The notes under the pieces are model-generated. The model was not told where the DNA came from, made no database searches, and saw only the letters and a program-made list of their open reading frames with translations. 64,000 bases of DNA. Source: JAHEIJ01 sp040235565. GTDB lineage: Bacteria; Pseudomonadota; Gammaproteobacteria; UBA6429; Thiohalophilaceae. Location: positions 6,690 to 70,689 of the forward strand of contig JBECLA010000043.1 of assembly GCA_040235565.1 (NCBI GenBank), in the 5' to 3' direction. Below, in pieces: positions 44,588 through 53,468 of this stretch (within the stretch, counting starts at the first letter, position 1; the number at the start of each line of letters is the position of its first letter). The position numbers and the translations under genes are program-made.

Positions 44588-45434
44588 ACGCATCCTGATA
44601 TGCACCGATCTTGATCGCACATTACTCCCAAACGGCACACAACCGGAATCGCCTCTCGCCCGGGATCGTTTTCATCGCCTTGCCGCGCGTCCCGAAATAG
44701 CCACGGCTTATGTCACCGGACGTCATCGGCAACTGGTAGTTGCCGCCATCGATGAATATGCACTGCCTTTTCCCGATTATGTAATAGGTGATGTCGGTAC
44801 CAGCATCTACAGCATCACGAACGAGCATTGGCATCTCTGGGATAGCTGGCAGAGTGAAATCGGTACAGGCTGGCATGGACTGACCCACGACGGTCTTGTT
44901 GCCATGTTCACTGATCTTGCTCCACTACAACTCCAGGAAGCCGAGAAGCAAAACACCTACAAGTCAAGTTATTACGTCGATCCCGCCGTAGATGTATCCC
45001 AGCTGTTAGCCGTGATACAGCAACGGCTGGATCAGAAACAAATTGCAGCCAGCCTGGTCTGGAGTATTGATGAGACCACCAATACCGGCCTGCTGGACAT
45101 ACTGCCGGCCGCCGCTACCAAACGTCATGCCGTCGAATTTTTAATGCACGAGGAAGGCTTTACCCTGGATGACACGGTGTTTGCCGGCGACAGCGGCAAT
45201 GATCTGCCAGTCCTCACCAGCCCCATCCATTCGGTACTTGTTGCGAATGCCACAAAGGAAGTGCGCCAACAGGCGCTGCAAATGGCAGCCGCACAGGGCA
45301 CACAGGATGCATTATATCTGGCACGTGGTAACCTATTAGGCATGAACGGGAATTACAGTGCCGGCATTCTCGAAGGTTGCGTCCACTATTTACCTCGCAC
45401 TCGCGCCTGGATTGAGGAAGAAAAAACAACATGA
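44529..45434 (+). CDS. spp: Sucrose-6-phosphate phosphatase
   Basis: Hydrolyses sucrose-6-phosphate to sucrose. 301 residues of the HAD Cof-like S6PP type, with the catalytic DLDRTLLPNG, YVTGRHRQL, DVGTSIY, KSSYYVD and GDSGNDLPVL. All HAD catalytic aspartates are present, unlike the phosphatase-like half of the preceding SPS. The ATG at 44529 lies inside the SPS 3' end, so the two are translated together. Overlaps the kinase by 4 bp (ATGA). Confidence 0.9.
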   Translation: MTSLQNVPSRKNPNHKLENERILICTDLDRTLLPNGTQPESPLARDRFHRLAARPEIATAYVTGRHRQLVVAAIDEYALPFPDYVIGDVGTSIYSITNEHWHLWDSWQSEIGTGWHGLTHDGLVAMFTDLAPLQLQEAEKQNTYKSSYYVDPAVDVSQLLAVIQQRLDQKQIAASLVWSIDETTNTGLLDILPAAATKRHAVEFLMHEEGFTLDDTVFAGDSGNDLPVLTSPIHSVLVANATKEVRQQALQMAAAQGTQDALYLARGNLLGMNGNYSAGILEGCVHYLPRTRAWIEEEKTT

Positions 45435-46330
45435 CAACTGATCCCCGGTCCTGTCCGTTGATTTTCGGTGAAGTTCTGTTCGATCAGTTCGAGGATGGCA
45501 GTTCAGTCCTCGGTGGCGCGCCGTTCAATGTTGCATGGCACCTGCAGGCCTTCGGTGCGCAACCTCTTTTCGTTAGCCGGGTGGGTGATGACAGTTACGG
45601 CCGCCGTATTCGTGATGCAATGCAGCAATGGGGCATGTCCACGGCGGGTCTGCAGAAAGATTCAACCTATCCAACCGGCCTGGTTACTATCCATATCAAG
45701 GATGATGAGCCAAGCTTTGATATTCTTGCAGATCGGGCCTACGACCATATCGCTGCCAATGCCCTGCCACCGATTAAGCCTTCCCTGATTTATCACGGTA
45801 GCCTGGCGGTCAGACATTCGGACTCGGCAATGGCTCTGGCAGACATCAAGCAACGTTTCGCTGCACCCGTCTTTATTGACGTAAATCTGCGCCCTCCCTG
45901 GTGGCAACAGACTACCCTGGAAACTCTGCTGCAACAGGCCAGCTGGGCCAAACTGAATGACAATGAAGTTGATATTCTGATCGAAGGCAAAGCAGCACCC
46001 GAGGATAAAGCCCGTGAGTTGCTGCAACGCTTCGAACTGGCAACAGTCATCCTGACATTGGGCGCAAAAGGAGCTTTGGCGATCACGCAGCAAAATGATC
46101 AGAGCAGTATCGCACCACCCCAAACTCTCGGCATCGTTGACACGGTCGGTGCCGGCGATGCTTTCTCCAGTGTCTGTATCCTTGGCTACCTTAATCACTG
46201 GTCCCTCGCGACCATTCTGGAACGCGCCCAGACTTTTGCTTCCGCGATTGTCCAGATACGCGGTGCGACCATCAGTGATAACGATTTCTATCAACCCTTC
46301 ATTAATGACTGGCGATTGGATGTCTCATGA
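45431..46330 (+). CDS. PfkB-family fructokinase
   Basis: 299 residues. The PfkB pattern is present: GEVLFDQFEDGSSVLGGAPFNVAWHL at the start, and DTVGAGDAFSSV with the catalytic aspartate near the end. In this operon the likely substrate is fructose set free by sucrose synthase, giving fructose-6-phosphate for a new SPS round. ATGA overlaps on both sides couple it to spp and to sucrose synthase. Confidence 0.9.
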   Translation: MTTDPRSCPLIFGEVLFDQFEDGSSVLGGAPFNVAWHLQAFGAQPLFVSRVGDDSYGRRIRDAMQQWGMSTAGLQKDSTYPTGLVTIHIKDDEPSFDILADRAYDHIAANALPPIKPSLIYHGSLAVRHSDSAMALADIKQRFAAPVFIDVNLRPPWWQQTTLETLLQQASWAKLNDNEVDILIEGKAAPEDKARELLQRFELATVILTLGAKGALAITQQNDQSSIAPPQTLGIVDTVGAGDAFSSVCILGYLNHWSLATILERAQTFASAIVQIRGATISDNDFYQPFINDWRLDVS

Positions 46331-48729
46331 ATAACCAACAAGATATTTTGCATGCGGCTTCCGACTTTATCCAAACCAATCGGTCCGTTGCGCACCACCT
46401 GTTCCATTATCTCAGCGCGATGGATCGACAGTTTCTGTTGCGTAGTGAACTTCTGGATGCTTTCGACCAATTGTGCAAGGAAGATTGTCCGGAGTTATGC
46501 GGCAGCCCTCTCGCCAAGCTGGTCAATAGTTGTCAGGAAGCCGCAATGGACACAAGCTGGATTTATCTGGCATTGCGTCCACGTATTGCTACCTGGATGT
46601 TTGTTCGCATTCATCTTGAAACCCTGCAAGCAGAGACGATACAGGTTGCGGATTTTCTTCGCTTCAAGGAACGGCTCGCGGCAGGCACAAGTGAAGATGA
46701 CTGGGTACTGGAATTTGATCTGGCACCATTCTCCCGTGAATTTTATAAGCTGCGTGAAGCGAATTCGATCGGCCGTGGTGTGGAATTTCTCAACCGTCGC
46801 CTCTCCAGCCGACTGTTCGAAGAGCTGGGGAAAGGTGACAAACGTATTCTTGCGTTCTTGCAGGTCCACCGCTATCGCGATCAGCAACTCATGCTGAATG
46901 AAAGCATTGAAGATGTGCATGACTTGCGCAATGCCCTGCGCACCGCCGAATCCTATTTACAAAGCCAGCCTCAGGATAAACCGTGGGAAGATCTCTACCC
47001 CGAATTACGCAATTACGGATTCGAACCCGGCTGGGGTAACGATGTCGCAAGGATACGCGATACCATGCGATTGTTACTGGATATTCTGGAAGCCCCCTCT
47101 CCCAATAACCTGGAGGATTTTCTGGGCCGCATTCCGATGATTTTCTCGCTGGCCGTAATCTCACCACATGGCTACTTCGGACAATCCAACGTCCTGGGCC
47201 GACCCGACACCGGGGGCCAGGTAGTTTATATCCTGGATCAGGTCCGGGCGCTGGAAAAGGAAATGCGGAATCGTCTGTTGCAACAAGGGCTAAACATCGA
47301 GCCGCAAATCGTCGTGCTGACACGTTTGATTCCCACTGCCGAAGGATGTACCTGTAATGAGCGTCTGGAACCCATTGTCGGTACCCATAATGCACGTATT
47401 CTGCGAGTGCCATTTCGCAATCCCGACGGCGAAATCATTCCCCACTGGATATCACGCTTCGAGATCTGGCCCTACCTGGAACAATACTCCATCGAGGCCG
47501 AACGTGAGTTACTGGCGGAACTCAGCGGCCAACCGGACCTGATCATCGGTAACTATTCCGACGGCAATCTGGTAGCGTCACTGATGTCCCAGCGGTTGGG
47601 CATTACCCAATGCAATATTGCCCATGCCCTTGAAAAAACCAAATACCTCTATTCCGATCTGTATTGGCAGAACAATGAAGAACATTATCATTTTTCCTGT
47701 CAGTTCACGGCAGATCTGATTGCCATGAATACCGCGGATTTCATCATCACCAGTACCTACCAGGAAATCACCGGTACCCCTGACAGTGCCGGCCAATATG
47801 AAAGCTATGCCCTGTTTTCAATGCCTGGGCTGTATCGGGTGGTCCATGGTATCGATGTGCATGATCCCAAGTTCAACATTGTCTCTCCCGGCGCGGATGC
47901 AGATGTCTATTTTCCTTACACAGATACCGAGCGCCGGCTGACGCACCTGGCACAGGAAATTGAGGAACTGGTCTTCGGTCAGGAGGCGCATGATGACCGG
48001 CGTGGCGTTTTGACTGACAGGGAGAAGCCCATCCTGTTTACCATGGCACGGATGGACCACATCAAAAATATCACCGGGTTAGTGGACTGGTATGCGCAAA
48101 ACGACGCCTTGCGCAATGAAGCCAACCTGCTCATTGTATCCGGTCATGTTAATCCGGAGCTTTCCAGTGATGCTGAGGAACGCGAACAAATCCACACCAT
48201 GCATTCACTCATGGATCTGTATCAGCTGGACAATCAGGTTCGCTGGCTTGGTGTTCACCTTGAAAAATCAATGTCTGGCGAGCTTTACCGCTTTATTGCC
48301 GATAAAAGAGGTGCCTTTGTCCAACCCGCCTTGTTCGAGGCATTTGGACTGACGGTAATTGAAGCGATGAGTTCGGGCTTGCCGACCTTTGCCACTTGCT
48401 TCGGCGGCCCTCTGGAAATCATTGAGGAAGGCATATCCGGTTTTCATATTGATCCGACGCATGGGGAAGCCGCGGCAACGACGATGGCGAATTTCTTCAG
48501 CAAATGTCGTGACCAGAAGAATTACTGGGAACAAATCTCACACGGTGGCCTGGCCCGGGTTGAAGCGCGTTATACCTGGAAGAAATACGCCGAGCGTATG
48601 ATGACCCTGTCACGCATCTACGGCTTCTGGAAATATGTCAGCCATCTGGAACGGGAGGAAACCCAGCGTTACCTGCAGATGTTCTATGGCTTGCAGTATC
48701 GTCCGCTGGCACTCGCCATGGCGAAATAA
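46327..48729 (+). CDS. Sucrose synthase
   Basis: Reversibly cleaves sucrose with a nucleoside diphosphate into NDP-glucose and fructose. 800 residues, like plant and cyanobacterial enzymes. A long N-terminal regulatory part is followed by the GT4 fold with LGRPDTGGQVVYILDQVRAL, ALEKTKYLYSD, HIKNITGLVDWY and the donor-site EAFGLTVIEAMSSGLPTFAT. The ATGA overlap with the kinase shows tight coupling. It takes the place that amylosucrase holds in the sucrose operons of methanotrophs. Confidence 0.94.
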   Translation: MNNQQDILHAASDFIQTNRSVAHHLFHYLSAMDRQFLLRSELLDAFDQLCKEDCPELCGSPLAKLVNSCQEAAMDTSWIYLALRPRIATWMFVRIHLETLQAETIQVADFLRFKERLAAGTSEDDWVLEFDLAPFSREFYKLREANSIGRGVEFLNRRLSSRLFEELGKGDKRILAFLQVHRYRDQQLMLNESIEDVHDLRNALRTAESYLQSQPQDKPWEDLYPELRNYGFEPGWGNDVARIRDTMRLLLDILEAPSPNNLEDFLGRIPMIFSLAVISPHGYFGQSNVLGRPDTGGQVVYILDQVRALEKEMRNRLLQQGLNIEPQIVVLTRLIPTAEGCTCNERLEPIVGTHNARILRVPFRNPDGEIIPHWISRFEIWPYLEQYSIEAERELLAELSGQPDLIIGNYSDGNLVASLMSQRLGITQCNIAHALEKTKYLYSDLYWQNNEEHYHFSCQFTADLIAMNTADFIITSTYQEITGTPDSAGQYESYALFSMPGLYRVVHGIDVHDPKFNIVSPGADADVYFPYTDTERRLTHLAQEIEELVFGQEAHDDRRGVLTDREKPILFTMARMDHIKNITGLVDWYAQNDALRNEANLLIVSGHVNPELSSDAEEREQIHTMHSLMDLYQLDNQVRWLGVHLEKSMSGELYRFIADKRGAFVQPALFEAFGLTVIEAMSSGLPTFATCFGGPLEIIEEGISGFHIDPTHGEAAATTMANFFSKCRDQKNYWEQISHGGLARVEARYTWKKYAERMMTLSRIYGFWKYVSHLEREETQRYLQMFYGLQYRPLALAMAK

Positions 48730-48741
48730 CTGATTATAAAA

Positions 48742-48773
48742 ACAGGCTGCACCCGTAAAAAGGTGCTGCCTGT
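48742..48773. terminator. Terminator between sucrose operon and dienelactone hydrolase gene
   Basis: A long hairpin with arms 48742-48753 and 48762-48773 (ACAGGC and GCACC pairs, one T-T mismatch) and loop CGTAAAAA. It lies between two convergent genes. Minus-strand reading reaches TTTTATAATC directly after the stem, a modest T-run. Confidence 0.6.
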
Positions 48774-48787
48774 GGTGTCCCGTTTAT

Positions 48788-49573
48788 TTATTTAAAAATT
48801 TGCTGGAAAAAACTCTGCAGCTTCTGCCAGGATTCCTTATCCACCTCGGCATTGTATGCCAGCGGTAACTGGAATTTTTTACCGTTTGCCGTGGCTTCCG
48901 GATTGGTAAAACTGTGTTTGGCACCCGGGTAATTCACGAACTCGTAATCCACCCCGGCAGTATCCATTTCCTGTTTGAAGGCGGCAATCTGTTCCGGCTT
49001 GACAAACGGGTCGTCCGCCCCGTTCATCACCAGCACTTTGGCTTTTACCTTGCCCGCTTCCGCCGGGGCACCGGCACCCAGACTGCCATGGAAACTGGCG
49101 ACACCATCCAGGTCCACACCACGCCGAGCCATGGCCAGCACCACGCCACCACCGAAGCAATAGCCGATCGCGGCAATTCGTTGTTTATCGGTCTGCGGTT
49201 GCTGTTGTAACAAGGTTAACCCTGCCATAAACCGTTGCTCGGCCACATCCAGATTCTTCATCACTTCACTGGAGAACTTGGAGGCATCTTCGGGATGTGA
49301 AGCCGTTTTGCCATCGCCATACATATCCAGCGCCAGAGCAATGTACCCCAGTTCGGCCAACATCCGGGCGCGCTTGCGAATATACTCATTCTGGCCCCAC
49401 CATTCGTGGACCACCAGCACGCCGGGGCGCTTCGTCTTCTGGGCATCGTCATAGGCAAGATAACCTTTCAACTCCAGGCCATTTGTTGTGTAGGTAACTT
49501 CTTTTGTCACCACTTTCGCCTGTACCGTGGCCGCAAAGGAAAACAGCAGGAAAAAACACATCAAGCGTTTCAT
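48788..49573 (-). CDS. Secreted dienelactone hydrolase family protein
   Basis: 261 residues with a signal peptide (MKRLMCFFLLFSFAATVQA), so it acts in the periplasm. The alpha/beta-hydrolase triad is visible: nucleophile cysteine in AIGYCFGGGVVLAMA, aspartate in LVMNGADDPFV, histidine in YPGAKHSF. Early VHEWWGQNEYIR is typical of the DLH family. Substrate unknown; not tied to the sucrose genes, which face it from the other strand. Confidence 0.85.
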   Translation of the reverse strand: MKRLMCFFLLFSFAATVQAKVVTKEVTYTTNGLELKGYLAYDDAQKTKRPGVLVVHEWWGQNEYIRKRARMLAELGYIALALDMYGDGKTASHPEDASKFSSEVMKNLDVAEQRFMAGLTLLQQQPQTDKQRIAAIGYCFGGGVVLAMARRGVDLDGVASFHGSLGAGAPAEAGKVKAKVLVMNGADDPFVKPEQIAAFKQEMDTAGVDYEFVNYPGAKHSFTNPEATANGKKFQLPLAYNAEVDKESWQKLQSFFQQIFK

Positions 49574-49735
49574 ATTTTTCTCCTTGTTATGTCCGAATAT
49601 TATTGTGTTTTTATTGATCGAATTACCGATGATGGGAGATTTGAAGTATAGCCGAAGAGGATGGTTTTTCTGTGAGAGGGGGGGAATCTCTGATGTGCAC
49701 CGATGCTGGTCGGGAACCCCTGTTCAGCCCGCTAA

Positions 49736-50110
49736 TTAATGCGACGTGTCACTCAGCCCAAATTCGCCATGCCACTGACCGTGGCGGAAATCAATGCGTA
49801 ACCATTTGGGAACAAAAGCAGCCGACTTGACGATGGGAAAGTCGGTCAACGGTGGCTCATCGCCTTCATAATCCTTGCCACAGGCCTGGGTCATGACCGG
49901 TCGAAAATTTACCACCAGTTTATCCGACACGGCCACACCATCGCCATGCACCGCCTGATCATAAAACCGCACCTTGAACCGGATCAGGCAACTGAAATAT
50001 AACTCCATCTCGGCATACAAGGGGGTACTCCGTGCAGCCAGTGCCTGTTGCGCCGCGGGACTGAGCTGCAGTTTGATCGGCTTGTTGGCAATCCTGATAT
50101 CGGTCTCCAT
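49736..50110 (-). CDS. Conserved hypothetical protein
   Basis: 124 residues, not recognised. No signal peptide or membrane segment; contains RFKVRFYDQAVHGDG and KLVVNFRPVMTQACGKDYEG. The ATG has a very good AGGAGG site. It is the last gene of the minus-strand run under the TetR operator and follows the peroxiredoxin-like gene by 41 bp. Role in the same stress response is inference from position. Confidence 0.6.
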   Translation of the reverse strand: METDIRIANKPIKLQLSPAAQQALAARSTPLYAEMELYFSCLIRFKVRFYDQAVHGDGVAVSDKLVVNFRPVMTQACGKDYEGDEPPLTDFPIVKSAAFVPKWLRIDFRHGQWHGEFGLSDTSH

Positions 50111-50151
50111 GTCGCCTCCTGATAGCGTACCTGGTTGTTCATTTTTGTTGT

Positions 50152-50805
50152 TTACAAAGCCTGCAATGCCGTGACGATCTCTGCCGGTTCCATGCGCCGG
50201 GTATAGTTCTTGTCGACATGGGCCGCGCGGATTATCCCGGCCTGATCAATCACGTAGGTGGCGGGTACCGGCAATTCAAAACTCTCCTCGCCATTGGCCG
50301 CCGGGATATCAATTCCCCACTGTGCATAGTACGGTCTTATCGCTTCGTCGACGACCATCACCAGGCCATATTCCCGCGTCACCTGATTGCCCACATCGCT
50401 CAATACTTCAAACTCCAGTTGATGCTCCCGGACGGTTTGCTGACTGACTGCCAGGGTCTCAGGTGAAATACCGACCAGCGTCGCGTCCAGAGCCTGCATT
50501 TCCGATAATTTGTCATGCAAGGCCTTGAATTCCAGGTTACAGAACGGACACCACCCGCCGCGGTAAAAACTCAACACTACCGGGCCGCGTTCCAGCAGTT
50601 CCGTTAAACTGGTTTCCCCTCCTTTGACATTGGGCAGCTGAAACGCCGGTGCATTATCGCCCACACCTTTGGCATGATCTGTGATATTCGAGTCCAGCAG
50701 GCGCTGGAATACCTCGCCCACCGTCTGCCGCACCTCCGGCGTCAGCCCGCCAATAAACGCCTCGACGGTTTCCTGGGTTTGCTGTGCCAGCGTTTTGTTC
50801 ATCAT
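50152..50805 (-). CDS. AhpC/TSA-type peroxiredoxin-like protein
   Basis: 217 residues. A thioredoxin fold with the redox motif CPFC at residues 86-89 (SFYRGGWCPFCNLEF) in the place of the peroxidatic cysteine. It begins with a 45-residue helical extension. It may reduce peroxides or disulfides. The gene lies between the secreted protein and the hypothetical protein of the TetR-controlled run. Start at the first of two ATG codons after GGAG; the second is equally possible. Confidence 0.83.
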   Translation of the reverse strand: MMNKTLAQQTQETVEAFIGGLTPEVRQTVGEVFQRLLDSNITDHAKGVGDNAPAFQLPNVKGGETSLTELLERGPVVLSFYRGGWCPFCNLEFKALHDKLSEMQALDATLVGISPETLAVSQQTVREHQLEFEVLSDVGNQVTREYGLVMVVDEAIRPYYAQWGIDIPAANGEESFELPVPATYVIDQAGIIRAAHVDKNYTRRMEPAEIVTALQAL

Positions 50806-50820
50806 GATCTCCAGCTTGTT

Positions 50821-51249
50821 CTAGATCAGGGTTAACGGGTTTACAGGCTGACTCAGGCCGTCAAGATCGAAGACCGTGGTCTGGCCGGTGGCGTGATCGG
50901 TCACCTCCATGCGGCTGGCGCGGGGAGTTTTAGCGACGATGGCAAAACCGGAAAAATGAATCGTGGTGAGGATCACGTCATCCTCATCCAGCAGCAGGAC
51001 CTTGCGGGTCACCCGGTCCTGCAGGTCATACCAGGCGCGGATACGGCAGTAGCCGAGGCTACTGGCGATTCGCCCGTTACGCGCCTCGGCCTGCACGATC
51101 AGGTAGGCATGGCCTTCGATGGTTTCCCGGCCCAGGGTTTCCGTGGTGAAGTCCTCCGGCCCGATGTGGATCAGGGATGTCGGCGCATCCGCGCCAACAA
51201 CCAGACTGGCGGTCAGTAACAGCACACAAACGATAAACAAGGTACGCAC
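50821..51249 (-). CDS. Secreted hypothetical protein under TetR operator
   Basis: 142 residues with a signal peptide (MRTLFIVCVLLLTASLVVGA). The mature part is beta-rich (GHAYLIVQAEARNGRIASSLGYCRIRAWYD, RKVLLLDEDDVILTTIHFSGF) and resembles the beta-sheet fold of lipoprotein-carrier-like proteins; not proven. The start is GTG, fixed by AAGGAG eight bases upstream. The operator at 51265-51284 is just before it, so it is the first gene of the regulated unit. Confidence 0.65.
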   Translation of the reverse strand: MRTLFIVCVLLLTASLVVGADAPTSLIHIGPEDFTTETLGRETIEGHAYLIVQAEARNGRIASSLGYCRIRAWYDLQDRVTRKVLLLDEDDVILTTIHFSGFAIVAKTPRASRMEVTDHATGQTTVFDLDGLSQPVNPLTLI

Positions 51250-51264
51250 GGCTGTCTCCTTAAT

Positions 51265-51284
51265 TTAGTCAGTTGTCTTACTAA
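51265..51284. promoter_or_regulatory. Candidate TetR operator 1 (before secreted protein gene)
   Basis: A TTAGTCAG-N4-CTTACTAA imperfect palindrome, 15 bp upstream of the GTG at 51249. Half-sites TTAGTNAG are shared with the site upstream of the TetR gene at 51872-51895; across the common 19 bases the two sites differ at three. Found in both places that a local repressor would need to control. The binding itself is inferred. Confidence 0.6.
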
Positions 51285-51302
51285 TTTTGTAGCAAAATAA
51301 AA

Positions 51303-51863
51303 TCACACTGTTTCCAGCCAACGGCGCAACCGGCCGACCTGCTGCTCCACCATGGCCTCATCATTGAGGGCATTGGCCAGCAGGCTGATCCCCTGCAGGT
51401 TGGTCAGCAGCTCGATCGCCAGGGCACGGGCAGCCGCATGGCCCATGGCCGCGAACTGTCGTTCCACCCAGTCCAGTTGAAAGGTCAGGATCCGGCTGGC
51501 CTGCTCGGCCAGCGGACCGTCTTCCTTGCTCAACTCCTGGCACAGGCTGCCAATCGGGCAACCGGATTCGGCCAGGATTTTCTTGAACGACTCCAGATAA
51601 TCCAGCAAGGCATTGAGGCGGGCCAAGGGGTCCGCAATCTCCGTGTCCCAGCGTTGAAACTGGGCCATGAAGCTTTCCAGGTGCTCCTTGATCACCGCCG
51701 CCGCGATATCGTCCTTGGTCTTGAAGTAGTAATACACGTTACCCAGCGGGACTTCGGAGCGTTGCGCGATCTCTGACAGCGTGGTTTGCCGGTAGCCCTG
51801 CTGATGAATCAACTCCCGGGCCGCCGCGAGCAGTTTTTCCCGTTTGTCGCTGGTTCTTGGCAT
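51303..51863 (-). CDS. TetR-family regulator with candidate redox cysteines
   Basis: 186 residues. The HTH is in residues about 1-50 (TTLSEIAQRSEVPLGNVYYYFKTKDDI), followed by a helical ligand domain with AESGCPIGSLCQEL, Cys102 and Cys108. The GC.IGxL...EL pattern is that of the NemR/AcuR/LmrA-like group, where such cysteines sense electrophiles or oxidants. It is upstream of a peroxiredoxin-like gene, which fits. Operators at 51265 and 51872 suggest that it represses itself and the downstream run. Confidence 0.87.
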   Translation of the reverse strand: MPRTSDKREKLLAAARELIHQQGYRQTTLSEIAQRSEVPLGNVYYYFKTKDDIAAAVIKEHLESFMAQFQRWDTEIADPLARLNALLDYLESFKKILAESGCPIGSLCQELSKEDGPLAEQASRILTFQLDWVERQFAAMGHAAARALAIELLTNLQGISLLANALNDEAMVEQQVGRLRRWLETV

Positions 51864-51871
51864 TGGTGTCT

Positions 51872-51895
51872 TTAGTTAGTTGGATAACTGACTAC
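51872..51895. promoter_or_regulatory. Candidate TetR operator 2 (before tetR gene)
   Basis: Imperfect palindrome TTAGTTAGTT-GGAT-AACTGACTAC, 8 of 10 half-site positions matching, centred about 20 bp before the TetR ATG. It shares 16 of 19 bases with operator 1 when aligned in inverse orientation. Supports self-repression. Confidence 0.6.
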
Positions 51896-52280
51896 AACTA
51901 TAGGTCATTATTGTTGCCTGGCAAGGAAGTAAGGCGGAAAAAGTTAACCTAATCACACATAATGTATATGTGTATTTTCAGTAAGGCTCACTCCGGCCTC
52001 AGCGGATGATCTGTTTATCCCGCTCCCGCAGTAACTGGTCAGGAACTGGCACAGATCGATTTTTCCCGCGCTCAACACACCTGATATGGCGGAAACCGCC
52101 ATCGCGACGATGGTGAATCAGAGCAACACCGTTTCCTGTGGCAGGGTGTGGTCTCAGTGAACAAACGTGGCTGCTCTGAATAACTGGACACAGGAATGAT
52201 AATCCCGGCTGCAAAATATCATCCGGGGTGTCGTCGTCGCAACGACACCACTTATTACTGTGATACTTAGGACGATACCT
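51896..52280. other. Intergenic region between dodecin and tetR genes
   Basis: About 385 bp with no coding frame I can support. One hairpin near 52236-52260 (GGTGTCGT with ACGACACC) lies downstream of the dodecin gene on the minus strand and may act as a terminator without a T-run. Rest: nothing recognised. Confidence 0.4.
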
Positions 52281-52490
52281 CTAGCTTTCGTACTTGAACG
52301 AAACTTTAATTTTCGCCCGATAAGCCTTGATAGTACCATCCTCGATTTGCACATCCAGCTCGGAGACTTCCGCAATACGAAGATCCCGCAGTGATTCGGA
52401 AGCGCGCTTCACCGCCACGGCAGTGGCCTTCTCCCAGGATTCACTACTTGTCCCTACCAGCTCGATGACTTTGTAAACGCTCTCTGCCAT
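52281..52490 (-). CDS. Dodecin
   Basis: 69 residues; the small flavin-binding dodecin that forms dodecameric shells and stores riboflavin or FMN-type flavins. VYKVIELVGTSSESWEKATAVAVKRASESLRDLRIAEV is the family pattern. The ATG has a strong AAGGAG site. Single gene after the SnoaL-like gene. Confidence 0.93.
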   Translation of the reverse strand: MAESVYKVIELVGTSSESWEKATAVAVKRASESLRDLRIAEVSELDVQIEDGTIKAYRAKIKVSFKYES

Positions 52491-52615
52491 GTCGGTCTCC
52501 TTATGATGTCGATGAACAGCATTGTGGTCGGATTACTTCAAGCCACGTTAGCATTTTTCCAGTAGTTCTAATTCTGGTTGAATATAAAGAAAGCGCAAAT
52601 CCGGATATCTGTAAA

Positions 52616-52972
52616 TCACTCAGTTCCCTGGCGATACAGTTGTGATGTGTCTGCAAAAATCAAATATTCAGTGATGCCCTGGGAATCCATCCTGAAAATA
52701 TTTGAAAAAGGCACCGTCAATACCGTACCGTCATTACGTGTATACGAGACAAGACCATGGCATACCATCCCACCCGGCACATCCCAGTTATCATTTATCT
52801 GATGCGACAGCGCATGAATTGAATCAAAGAATCCACCAACATATTGCCTGATATCACTCACACCGGTCACAACCGGTCCGTTCCCGAATCGAAACATGCA
52901 GTCAGGCGCCAGAAAAGATATAAACTTGTCAGTGTCCTTATCGTCAATCGCTTTGAATAACTCATGAATCAT
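52616..52972 (-). CDS. SnoaL/NTF2-like protein
   Basis: 118 residues with the NTF2-like cone fold: helix then FISFLAPDCMFRFGNGPVVTG, DIRQYVGGFFDSIHAL, and IFRMDSQGITEYLIFADTS. No clear catalytic residues assigned. The ATG at 52970-52972 has a GGGAG site at good spacing; a TTG one codon earlier is less likely. Low-GC neighbour to the attC-like site; a possible cassette gene. Confidence 0.7.
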   Translation of the reverse strand: MIHELFKAIDDKDTDKFISFLAPDCMFRFGNGPVVTGVSDIRQYVGGFFDSIHALSHQINDNWDVPGGMVCHGLVSYTRNDGTVLTVPFSNIFRMDSQGITEYLIFADTSQLYRQGTE

Positions 52973-53042
52973 CAATCATTCTCCCTGGCGGCAGGATTAC
53001 GAACGGTTTAACGACGTAGTTTGCATCCGAATGAACGCCATA

Positions 53043-53453
53043 TTATTCGTTAAGTTTTTTGTTGTGCAGTAAACCAACAATAATGCCATAACAGACAAAC
53101 TCAACAGCACCAAACACAAACCACTTGGCGGCTAGTGACGCAGGTACTGGATAAACAAGATATTGGTTTAAATCCACAAGCAGGCCAGCGATAATTGCAA
53201 ATATTAGACCATGCTGTATTCCTTCCTTTACCCCACCTTCTCGAACATAGTGATTGAATGACAATACAAATATAATAGCGATGCCCAGCATTAAAATTAA
53301 TGCGACAGCCATGTTGCGCTCACTAGCGGGACGCGCAAACTCTGTTAATGCAAGGTTGGCACCTTTGAGGATGACCATATGAACCAGACCATTCCAGAGT
53401 AATGCAAAAACAAAAATCACAATAACAGAGATGATTATTCTTTGCCGTGACAT
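53043..53453 (-). CDS. Four-helix membrane protein, possible integron cassette gene
   Basis: 136 residues from the ATG at 53451-53453. Hydrophobic segments: IIISVIVIFVFALLWNGLVHMVIL, MAVALILMLGIAIIFVLSF, GLIFAIIAGLLVDLNQYL and WFVFGAVEFVCYGIIVGLL. Not assigned. AT-rich relative to the flanking genes. The start lies 16 bases from the attC-like site, the usual distance in cassettes. An upstream in-frame ATG would put the start inside that site. Confidence 0.65.
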   Translation of the reverse strand: MSRQRIIISVIVIFVFALLWNGLVHMVILKGANLALTEFARPASERNMAVALILMLGIAIIFVLSFNHYVREGGVKEGIQHGLIFAIIAGLLVDLNQYLVYPVPASLAAKWFVFGAVEFVCYGIIVGLLHNKKLNE

Positions 53454-53468
53454 GACAATACTTTTATC

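Noticed and set aside
51999..52214. A 71-codon frame between tetR and dodecin
   Set aside because: No ribosome-binding site, odd composition and no family pattern.
52980..53053. A second attC site after the membrane protein gene
   Set aside because: Only the outer 7 bp pair; the L-box match is about half, so it does not meet the pattern well.
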